This document shows positions 21,615 to 26,584 of a stretch of DNA of 26,584 nt, in pieces. The notes below the pieces were generated by a model. The model was given only the letters and a program-made list of their open reading frames with translations. It was not told the origin of the DNA and searched no databases. Position 1 is the first letter of the stretch, and each line of letters begins with the position of its first letter. This stretch comes from Bacilli bacterium (lineage in GTDB: Bacteria > Bacillota_I > Bacilli_A > RF39 > UBA660). The stretch spans positions 1 to 26,584 of the forward strand of contig CAAGHO010000057.1 in the NCBI GenBank assembly GCA_900769695.1, read 5' to 3'. The position numbers were made by a program, and so were the translations under genes.

Positions 21615-21821
21615 ATGTCAAATAAAATTCTTACAAATAGAGAAAAAGAAGTGTTTGAACTATTGATACTTAATAAAACAACAAAAGATATAGCAAAACA
21701 GTTAAAAATAAGTGAAAAAACAGTAAGAAATCATATTTCTAATGCAATGCAAAAACTAGGAGTAAATGGTAGAGCAAGTGCTGTTGTAGAATTATTAAAA
21801 TTAGGTGAAATTTCACTATAA
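21615..21821 (+). CDS. gerE: GerE, late sporulation transcription factor
   Basis: GerE is a stand-alone LuxR-type DNA-binding protein that acts in the mother cell with sigma-K to switch on late coat genes and switch off others. The 68-residue product is essentially only the helix-turn-helix domain. It matches B. subtilis GerE (74 residues) closely: LTNREKEVFELL, then NKTTKDIAKQL, KISEKTVRNHISNAMQKLGV and AVVELLKLGEISL. The recognition helix appears unchanged, so the operator sequence is probably also conserved. GGAAG precedes ATG 21615. In B. subtilis gerE and gerM are also near neighbours. Confidence 0.93.
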   Translation: MSNKILTNREKEVFELLILNKTTKDIAKQLKISEKTVRNHISNAMQKLGVNGRASAVVELLKLGEISL

Positions 21822-21846
21822 ATCGTACTATTTTAGTACGATTTTT
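21820..21846 (+). terminator. Intrinsic terminator overlapping the gerE stop codon
   Basis: AAATCGTACTA (21820-21830), a three-base loop and TAGTACGATTT (21834-21844), then T: a perfect eleven-pair stem. Confidence 0.85.
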
Positions 21847-21854
21847 CATATTAT
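21826..21854 (+). promoter_or_regulatory. Sigma-E type promoter match for the gerM-like gene
   Basis: TACTATT (21826-21832) matches KMATATT at six of seven positions. After 14 nt, CATATTAT (21847-21854) partly matches CATACANT. It overlaps the gerE terminator and ends 15 nt before ATG 21870. B. subtilis gerM is sigma-E-dependent. Confidence 0.4.
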
Positions 21855-21869
21855 GGACTAGGTGATATT

Positions 21870-22793
21870 ATGCTAAAGAAAAAAGCTTTAAGAAAAATCT
21901 TTGTAACAACATTAACTGCTTTTGTTTTACTAGTGGTATATTCAATTCCTAACCTTTATCAAGATGATGCATTAAAAACAAATTTAGAGGTTGAATATAT
22001 AACAGGAATAGGAACTAATAATATTTATTTACTAGACAGTAATGACTATTTGGTAAAAACTAAAATATTATTAGATTCTACTTCAAAAGAAGAACAAGTA
22101 AAGAAACTAATCAAAAATCTAACTATAAATAATAATTCAAAATTTCCTAATGGGCTTGAAGCAACAATTCCAGAAAACACAAAACTTCTAGAAGTATATT
22201 ATGATGAACACTATTTAACACTTAATTTTAATAACAAACTGATTAAAGATGAGGAAAAACTAGAAAAGATAATTGAATCTATCGTTTATAGTGTTATGGA
22301 TTTAGGACAAATTGATGGTGTAATAATAGAAGTAAATGGTGAAACTATCGATGGTTATAATAAAGTATTGGATAGGAATATTGGGATTAATAAAAGTTAT
22401 GATATAAAATCCCGTAATGATATTAATAAAGTAGTTATTTATTATTTAGAACAGTTAGATGGAGTAAATTACTATGTACCAGTAACAAAATATTTAAATG
22501 ATAGTGATGAGAAGATAAAAATTATAATTGATGAATTGACTGCAAGTTATATATATGAACCAAATTTAATGAGTTTTTTAAATAGTAATACAAAATTACT
22601 TGATTATAAGGAAGCAGAAAATGTAATGACAATTAACTTTAATAATGCTATTTTTGATGGAGATAATAAAATATTAGAAGAAGTTACTTATACTTTAGCG
22701 TATTCAGTTTTTGCTAATTATGATGTAGCACAAGTTATGATAAATGTTGATGGAAAAAATATAGAAACAGTAGGTTTAGATGATCTAAAATAA
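21870..22793 (+). CDS. gerM: GerM-like protein with two GerMN domains
   Basis: GerM is a mother-cell membrane protein that stabilises the SpoIIIAH-SpoIIQ channel and is needed for proper engulfment and germination. The 307-residue product has one N-terminal membrane helix (about residues 10-27). Two GerMN repeats follow, at about 50-160 (YLLDSNDYLVKTKILLDS to VIIEVNGETID) and about 185-300 (KVVIYYLEQLDGVNYYVPVTKYL to VMINVDGKNIE). Two repeats after an anchor is the GerM architecture; no lipobox cysteine is present, unlike in B. subtilis, where it is a lipoprotein. AGGTGAT precedes ATG 21870. Its partner spoIIIAH-like gene lies two genes upstream. Confidence 0.85.
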   Translation: MLKKKALRKIFVTTLTAFVLLVVYSIPNLYQDDALKTNLEVEYITGIGTNNIYLLDSNDYLVKTKILLDSTSKEEQVKKLIKNLTINNNSKFPNGLEATIPENTKLLEVYYDEHYLTLNFNNKLIKDEEKLEKIIESIVYSVMDLGQIDGVIIEVNGETIDGYNKVLDRNIGINKSYDIKSRNDINKVVIYYLEQLDGVNYYVPVTKYLNDSDEKIKIIIDELTASYIYEPNLMSFLNSNTKLLDYKEAENVMTINFNNAIFDGDNKILEEVTYTLAYSVFANYDVAQVMINVDGKNIETVGLDDLK

Positions 22794-22815
22794 AGTATAC
22801 TTAGTATACTTTTTT
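22792..22815 (+). terminator. Intrinsic terminator after the gerM-like gene
   Basis: AAAGTATAC (22792-22800), a three-base loop and GTATACTTT (22804-22812), then T to 22815. The stretch 22816-22920 is AT-rich with two weak inverted repeats and no gene that I can see. Confidence 0.8.
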
Positions 22816-22921
22816 AATGCACATAATAATTTTTTCTTATACTATTACTAAAAAAATAATAGTAACTGGACTAAAATTATAAATTTTATTGTTCATAATT
22901 TTAAAAAAAATTAAAAAGCAC

Positions 22922-22950
22922 TTGAAAGATAGTAAGTATTGTTGTATAAT
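22922..22950 (+). promoter_or_regulatory. Strong promoter for tRNA-Arg
   Basis: TTGAAA (22922-22927), exactly 17 nt, TATAAT (22945-22950), about 20 nt before the tRNA 5' end. Confidence 0.8.
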
Positions 22951-22970
22951 TTATCTTGTCAGTTGGTTAT

Positions 22971-23047
22971 GTCTGCGTAGCTCAGCTGGATAGAGCAATC
23001 GCCTTCTAAGCGATCGGTCAGGCGTTCGAGTCGCCTCGCGGACACCA
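22971..23047 (+). tRNA. tRNA-Arg, anticodon TCT
   Basis: This is a full cloverleaf of 77 nt. The acceptor arms GTCTGCG and CGCGGAC pair with one T-G wobble, a D-arm runs from TAGCTCAG, and the anticodon stem ATCGC/GCGAT closes the loop CTTCTAA with anticodon TCT, reading AGA. The T-arm has the loop TTCGAGT. Discriminator A and CCA are encoded (23044-23047). AGA is the dominant arginine codon in this AT-rich window. Confidence 0.97.
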
Positions 23048-23058
23048 TTAATGATAAT

Positions 23059-23094
23059 AAAACTCTTATTTTATATAAGGGTTTTTATTTTTTT
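23059..23094 (+). terminator. Intrinsic terminator after tRNA-Arg
   Basis: AAAACTCTTAT (23059-23069) pairs with ATAAGGGTTTT (23075-23085), with one G-T wobble, followed by a T-rich tail. Confidence 0.75.
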
Positions 23095-23121
23095 GTAAAT
23101 TTTCTTACTTTTTTTCGTGAA

Positions 23122-23154
23122 TATAATTTCTTCTACAATAATAGAAGTAGGAGG
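23122..23154 (+). promoter_or_regulatory. -10 element, small hairpin and ribosome-binding site of the bacteriocin operon
   Basis: TATAAT (23122-23127) without a clear -35 is followed by an inverted repeat CTTCTA-6-TAGAAG (23130-23147) and a perfect AGGAGG (23149-23154). The nearest plausible ATG, 23171, is 16 nt beyond AGGAGG, unusually far. A TTG at 23164 has ideal spacing but opens only an 11-codon frame. Confidence 0.4.
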
Positions 23155-23170
23155 TATTATAAATTGTTAT

Positions 23171-25246
23171 ATGAAAGTTATTTTACAAGATGGTATTAAA
23201 GATTGCGGTATTTGTTGCCTGCTTTCTATTATCAAACATTATAAAGGCAATTGTTCTAAAGAATATTTAAGACAACTTACAAATACTACTAAAAACGGTG
23301 TTACTGCATATAATTTGGTCACTGCAGCTGAAAGCTTAGGATTTTCTGCTTCTGCAATGAAAGGAGAATTAGAAGATCTTAGAGAAGATAACTTGCCTTG
23401 TATATCTCATGTTATTATAAATAAAAGTTATCAACATTTTGTTGTTATTTATAATATAGATATAAAATTAAATAAAATTCTAATAATGGACCCCGCCAAA
23501 GGTAAGAGATTAATCTCAACTTCAGAATTCAAATTAATGTCTAGTAATAATTATATATTTTTAAGACCAAATAAAAGATTACCAAATTTAGTTAAAAACG
23601 AAAAAATAAAGGAAACTATCACTAACTTTTTTAATGAACACAGAAGATTATTCCTAACTATTTTATATTTAAACCTATCGTACTTTGTATTTCATATTCT
23701 ATCTGCTTATCATTTTAAGTACTTACTCAATTTTAGTATTGAGTATAGAGTTAGTAATAATATAATGATTATTTCTTTAATGATAGGAATAATTTATATT
23801 TTAAAAGAAACTTCTACTGTATTAAGAAATATTCTTATTACTAAATATAGTGAACTTTTAGATTATAAAATAACTTTAAAAACATATGAACAAATTATTT
23901 TACTTCCATATCTCTATTATAAGAATAGAACTACTGGAGAGATAATTTCACGCATAAAAGATTTATCCTATGTAAAAGGATACATTGTAAAACTTTTTAC
24001 AGTATGTTCAACAGATATTTTTATAAGTTTTATCTTTATGATACTCTTATTCAATATTAATAAGATACTTACATTATGTTCAATAATATTATTTATATTG
24101 CTAATTACTTTAAATTTATTACAAAAACCTAAACTTCAATCTAGAATAAAAAAATACTATAGAAAAGAAGAAAAGTTAAATTCTTATTTGATAGAAGTAC
24201 TCTCGTGTATGGATGTTATTAAAGGAATGCATACTGAAAAATTAGTTATTGATAAATTAAAAATAAAATATCAAAATTTTTTAGAATCTATCTATAAATT
24301 ATCATTAGTACAGGAATTATTTACTTACTTTTCAAATAATATTAATGACTTATTTCAAGTAATAATTTTAGGATTGGGAAGCTATGAAGTAGTAAAAACA
24401 AATTTAAGTTTAGGTCAACTAATCATTTATCAAAGTATTTTATCATTTTTAAATACATCTATATCTAATATTGTAAATCTATTCCATGATTATCCAAATT
24501 ATATTCTTGCTAAAGAAAGAGTAGAAGATTTATTTAATATAAAAAAAGAAAAATTTGTAATTAGTGATTATCATCTTAGTTATACATTGAAAAGAATAAG
24601 ATATACTAATTTGTCTTATTCATATAACAGTAAACAGCTTTTAAGAAATATTAATTTGGAAATTTGTTCTAAGGATAAAGTTCTTTTATTAGGACCAAGT
24701 GGATGTGGTAAATCAACATTAGTTAAATTATTAATGAGATATTTAGAAATTCCATTTGGAATGATAAGTATAAATAATATGGATATTAATCACTATAATC
24801 TAGATAATCTAAGAAGTAATATTACTTATATTTCTCAACAAGAATTTTTATTTAGTGATACACTTTATAATAATATTACTTTAGGTAAAGATTATAGTAA
24901 AGAAGAAGTAGAGAAAGTGATTGAGTTAACCTTAGTAAATGAATTAGTTGATAATAATTCTTTATCATACGATCAACTAGTAGAAGAAAATGGTCTTAAT
25001 TTTAGTGGAGGAGAAAGACAGAGAATTATACTAGCAAGAAGTATTTTAAAGAAGAGTGATGTTTATATTTTTGATGAAGCGTTAAGTCAAGTTGATATCG
25101 AAAAAGAGAGGAAGATACTTAAAAATATTTTTAGATATTTAAAAGATAAAATAATAATTGTGATTTCTCATCGTTACGATAATAATGATTTATTTAATAG
25201 AGCTATTAGACTCAAAGATGGAGTTTTACATGAAGAAAAGTTATGA
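23171..25246 (+). CDS. Peptidase-containing ABC transporter (C39, bacteriocin maturation and export)
   Basis: This one-chain exporter cuts double-glycine leaders and pumps the mature peptides out using ATP. From ATG 23171 the 691-residue protein starts with a C39 cysteine peptidase (residues 1-130). It has the oxyanion glutamine Q6, catalytic C12 (DCGICCLLS), H89 (QHFVVIY) and D107 (MDPAKGK). A six-helix ABC membrane domain (about 155-440) and a nucleotide-binding domain follow, with Walker A GPSGCGKST, signature FSGGERQR, Walker B VYIFDEALSQVD and the ISHR switch histidine. All catalytic residues are present. The frame continues upstream to GTG 23117, but the peptidase fold begins at MKVILQDGIKDCG. 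The end overlaps the accessory gene by 17 nt. Confidence 0.92.
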   Translation: MKVILQDGIKDCGICCLLSIIKHYKGNCSKEYLRQLTNTTKNGVTAYNLVTAAESLGFSASAMKGELEDLREDNLPCISHVIINKSYQHFVVIYNIDIKLNKILIMDPAKGKRLISTSEFKLMSSNNYIFLRPNKRLPNLVKNEKIKETITNFFNEHRRLFLTILYLNLSYFVFHILSAYHFKYLLNFSIEYRVSNNIMIISLMIGIIYILKETSTVLRNILITKYSELLDYKITLKTYEQIILLPYLYYKNRTTGEIISRIKDLSYVKGYIVKLFTVCSTDIFISFIFMILLFNINKILTLCSIILFILLITLNLLQKPKLQSRIKKYYRKEEKLNSYLIEVLSCMDVIKGMHTEKLVIDKLKIKYQNFLESIYKLSLVQELFTYFSNNINDLFQVIILGLGSYEVVKTNLSLGQLIIYQSILSFLNTSISNIVNLFHDYPNYILAKERVEDLFNIKKEKFVISDYHLSYTLKRIRYTNLSYSYNSKQLLRNINLEICSKDKVLLLGPSGCGKSTLVKLLMRYLEIPFGMISINNMDINHYNLDNLRSNITYISQQEFLFSDTLYNNITLGKDYSKEEVEKVIELTLVNELVDNNSLSYDQLVEENGLNFSGGERQRIILARSILKKSDVYIFDEALSQVDIEKERKILKNIFRYLKDKIIIVISHRYDNNDLFNRAIRLKDGVLHEEKL

Positions 25247-25640
25247 AAAATTTAGATTAATTTTCTTTATAGTTGCTATTTTTATACTTTTTGAAATTGT
25301 TACTGTTGGTACCTTTTATAGTAAAAAGTATAGAGATTATAAAATCTTAAATACGATAGTTATAACTGGTAATTATACAAAATCTTACTTAGATAGCAAG
25401 GAATATAATCTTGTTAAAAGTAATAATTATTTATACATAGATGATAAAAAAACAAAATATGAGATCATTGATGTTAAGAAAAATGTTCTAAGACAAGATA
25501 ATAGGTGGTATCATGAGATTTTATTTAAAATTAAATTTTCTAGTAGGTATAAAGATAATGATACAGTTAGTATTAGTGTTTACAATCATAAAGAGTTTCT
25601 ATTTAATATTTTCAAAAAATGTTGGGAGGATGATATATGA
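25230..25640 (+). CDS. Minimal HlyD-like accessory membrane protein of the bacteriocin exporter
   Basis: The 136-residue protein has a basic N-terminus, one membrane helix (about residues 9-28) and a short extracellular beta-rich domain (about 40-120; NYLYIDDKKTKYEIIDVKKN, then WYHEILFKIKFSSRYK). That domain resembles the final barrel-like part of HlyD/MesE-type bacteriocin secretion accessory proteins, which normally have over 400 residues and a long coiled coil. So it looks like a minimal version keeping only anchor and end domain; this is inference. GGAG lies seven nt before ATG 25230, within the transporter's last codons. Its stop overlaps the start of the first peptide gene as ATGA. Confidence 0.6.
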   Translation: MKKSYEKFRLIFFIVAIFILFEIVTVGTFYSKKYRDYKILNTIVITGNYTKSYLDSKEYNLVKSNNYLYIDDKKTKYEIIDVKKNVLRQDNRWYHEILFKIKFSSRYKDNDTVSISVYNHKEFLFNIFKKCWEDDI

Positions 25641-25777
25641 AAAAATTAAATAATAATGAACTTGAAAAAATTCAAGGTGGTTTTTCTGCTTGGGCAGCCT
25701 TAGGAATAGCATCTGCTGTAATATTTTTATCAGGAGTGTTTGAAGGAATAGTACATCCTAGGAGTTGTTCATCATGA
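25637..25777 (+). CDS. Double-glycine-leader bacteriocin precursor, peptide 1
   Basis: The 46-residue precursor has a leader MKKLNNNELEKIQGG that matches the class II consensus (hydrophobic, E-L, hydrophobic, Gly-Gly), with cleavage after residue 15 by the C39 exporter. The mature part is 31 residues: FSAWAALGIASAVIF, then LSGVFEGIVHP, then RSCSS. It is hydrophobic with a GxxxG motif (GVFEG), as in two-peptide (class IIb) bacteriocins whose helices pack in the target membrane. One cysteine lies near the end. The ribosome-binding site GGGAGG is about seven nt upstream. The start overlaps the accessory-gene stop, and the end overlaps the start of peptide 2, both as ATGA. Confidence 0.82.
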   Translation: MKKLNNNELEKIQGGFSAWAALGIASAVIFLSGVFEGIVHPRSCSS

Positions 25778-25941
25778 GAAAAATAGAAGATTTAGACAAA
25801 ATAATAGGTGGAAGTAATTATATTAGTGGTACAATAATTAATTCATTTGTTAATGTAATAAAACTTATAATGGAAGCAGGAAAGGGTGTAGGCAGTTCGA
25901 TTAGAAGAGTTGCTGAAGATGATCTTTGCCCATTAAAATAG
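25774..25941 (+). CDS. Double-glycine-leader bacteriocin precursor, peptide 2
   Basis: The 55-residue precursor has a 13-residue leader (MRKIEDLDKIIGG) ending in Gly-Gly. The mature 42 residues begin SNYISGTIINSFVNV, continue IKLIMEAGKGVGSS and end IRRVAEDDLCPLK. A GxxxG motif (GKGVG) pairs with the one in peptide 1. The first two thirds form an amphipathic or hydrophobic helix and the end is charged, with one cysteine. AGGAG lies nine nt before ATG 25774. Overlap with peptide 1 by four bases implies equal, coupled production, as expected of two-peptide bacteriocins. No sequence-level match to a named bacteriocin is recognised. Confidence 0.8.
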   Translation: MRKIEDLDKIIGGSNYISGTIINSFVNVIKLIMEAGKGVGSSIRRVAEDDLCPLK

Positions 25942-26105
25942 TTTTCCAAATAAAGAAACGAAAGAATATATTAATAGTACTCGGAATAATATTTTTACTA
26001 CCAATAATAAACTATTTTTTATTATTCATTTATAATAGTGGTTGTCATATAGGACTATTTTTAAGAAACATTTATGAAATAATTAGTACTTTAGCACAAA
26101 AATAA
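25926..26105 (+). CDS. Small membrane protein, candidate bacteriocin immunity protein
   Basis: A frame of 59 codons begins at TTG 25926, overlapping the end of peptide 2 by 16 nt, and ends at TAA 26103-26105. The product is basic at the start (FQIKKRKN), has one or two membrane segments (ILIVLGIIFLLPIINYFLL, then YNSGCHIGLFL) and ends IYEIISTLAQK. Small cationic membrane proteins after the structural genes are the usual immunity proteins of class II bacteriocins. The weakness is the start: only TTG is available, with a poor ribosome-binding site (GAAGATGA), although coupling to peptide 2 could compensate. Assigned by position and shape only. Confidence 0.5.
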   Translation: MPIKIVFQIKKRKNILIVLGIIFLLPIINYFLLFIYNSGCHIGLFLRNIYEIISTLAQK

Positions 26106-26126
26106 TAAAAAACTTGTCAAAAATTC

Positions 26127-26155
26127 TTGAAAAATAACGAAAGTTTTGCTATACT
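26127..26155 (+). promoter_or_regulatory. Promoter for rpsU
   Basis: TTGAAA (26127-26132), 17 nt, TATACT (26150-26155), with TG one base upstream (extended -10). Confidence 0.75.
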
Positions 26156-26187
26156 CGTTAGTAGTGAAGACGAAGGGAGGGAGAAAA

Positions 26188-26391
26188 ATGGCAACTCAAG
26201 TAACTGTTAAAAATGGTAATCTAGATATGGCTTTAAGAAAATTTAAGCAAAAAGTAGCTAGAGATGGTGTCCCTTCAGAATGCAAAAAAAGAGAATGTTA
26301 TGATAAACCAGGAGTAAGAAGAAGAAACGCTAAAAAAGAAGGAATTAAAAATTCTAGAAAAAGAAATCATTCAAATAATAGAGATAATTAA
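26188..26391 (+). CDS. rpsU: 30S ribosomal protein S21
   Basis: This small-subunit protein lies near the 3' end of 16S rRNA and affects initiation. The 67-residue protein reads ATQVTVKNGNLDMALRKFKQ, then DGVPSECKKRECYDKPGVRR, with the basic C-terminal tail KKEGIKNSRKRN, all normal for S21. An upstream in-frame ATG (26146) lies within the promoter; GGGAGGGAG directly before ATG 26188 fixes the start. It has its own strong promoter and terminator and stands alone. Confidence 0.97.
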   Translation: MATQVTVKNGNLDMALRKFKQKVARDGVPSECKKRECYDKPGVRRRNAKKEGIKNSRKRNHSNNRDN

Positions 26392-26394
26392 TAA

Positions 26395-26423
26395 AAATCA
26401 AGCAAGAAATTGCTTGATTTTTT
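26395..26423 (+). terminator. Intrinsic terminator after rpsU
   Basis: AAATCAAGCAA (26395-26405), GAAA tetraloop and TTGCTTGATTT (26410-26420), then T to 26423. Confidence 0.85.
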
Positions 26424-26444
26424 GCATCTGGGGGGGGGTATAAT
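26414..26444 (+). promoter_or_regulatory. Promoter with a nine-G tract in its spacer, candidate phase-variable switch
   Basis: TTGATT (26414-26419) and TATAAT (26439-26444) are 19 nt apart. The last nine spacer bases (26430-26438) are all G and touch the -10. No other G tract of this length occurs in this very AT-rich window. Slippage by two G would restore the optimal 17-nt spacing. Confidence 0.6.
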
Positions 26445-26478
26445 AATCTTAGATATAGTAAAATTGGTGATGTCTAAG

Positions 26479-26584
26479 ATGAAAAACAAAAGAAAAAATA
26501 TTATAGTATTAATAATAGGATTTATAATGGGATTGTCATTATCAGGTCTTGGAACTTATGCAGCAACAACATATGCGATTAATG
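26479..26584 (+). CDS. N-terminus of an exported protein (3' partial)
   Basis: The first 35 codons are visible: a basic start (MKNKRKN), a hydrophobic core (IIVLIIGFIMGLSLSGLG) and a likely signal-peptidase site near TYAATTYA. This is a standard Sec signal, and the form resembles surface proteins of uncultured Bacillota. GGTGAT (26466-26471) sets ATG 26479 as start; an in-frame ATG at 26470 overlaps that site. The rest, and so the function, lies outside the window. Expression is probably controlled by the G-tract promoter. Confidence 0.75.
   Translation, partial: MKNKRKNIIVLIIGFIMGLSLSGLGTYAATTYAIN

Noticed and set aside
22840..22912. Inverted repeats ACTATTA/TAATAGT and AAAATTAT/ATAATTTT as an RNA gene or terminator
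   Set aside because: AT-only, no T tract after the first, and expected by chance at this base composition. No promoter precedes them.
22971..26105. Bacteriocin locus as an element integrated at the tRNA-Arg 3' end
   Set aside because: I found no repeat of the tRNA 3' end near 26105 and no integrase in the window.
1..26584. Alternative genetic code with TGA as tryptophan
   Set aside because: Tryptophan is TGG throughout, and TGA ends well-supported genes (for example the exporter at 25244-25246 and peptide 1 at 25775-25777).
1..26584. CRISPR arrays, insertion-sequence ends, replication origin boxes
   Set aside because: No regularly spaced repeats, intact transposase or DnaA-box cluster was seen.

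Overview
The window is AT-rich, uses the standard code (TGA is a working stop), and most ribosome-binding sites read GGTGAT or AGGAG. Gene content points to an uncultured, probably gut-associated, low-GC Bacillota lineage with sporulation ancestry: dnaG-rpoD-trmK, nfo next to a DUF2624-like gene, a Bacilli-type EF-P, and close homologues of SpoIIIAH, GerE and GerM. I cannot place it at genus level.

Layout. Bases 1-3924 are an accessory patch: two remnants of Rpn/PD-(D/E)XK 'transposase' genes flank a MATE transporter fused to a cytidylate-kinase-like domain and a DUF1848 protein. Bases 4060-7605 are a core block, dnaG-rpoD-trmK, followed by a convergent TIGR04086-type membrane gene and, divergent from it, a DUF421 gene with a forespore-type promoter. 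Bases 8734-16049 carry cell-envelope genes (GHL10-like protein, two prepilin-like proteins, a class B penicillin-binding protein, a large exported protein) with nfo and its DUF2624 partner between them. Bases 16100-17098 hold an unrecognised gene plus an XRE regulator behind a perfect palindrome, a possible toxin-antitoxin-like module. Bases 17162-20973 hold rpmG, a small reading frame interrupted at codon 2, efp, an SDR/methionine-gamma-lyase-like operon and a DUF5684-like zinc-ribbon membrane protein.

Bases 20986-22815 form a sporulation cluster (spoIIIAH-like, gerE, gerM-like). Each gene has an upstream match to the mother-cell sigma factor that controls its B. subtilis counterpart. After a tRNA-Arg gene, bases 23122-26105 hold what looks like a complete two-peptide bacteriocin system: a C39-peptidase ABC exporter, a minimal HlyD-like accessory protein, two overlapping double-glycine-leader peptides each with a GxxxG motif, and a small membrane protein that may give immunity. 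The peptide and immunity genes are very short.

The window ends with rpsU and the start of an exported protein whose promoter spacer contains nine consecutive G residues, a strong candidate for phase-variable expression. Most genes end in a clear intrinsic terminator. Several promoters sit only 15-18 nt before the start codon, so those transcripts should have very short leaders. No gap without a gene exceeds about 210 bases.
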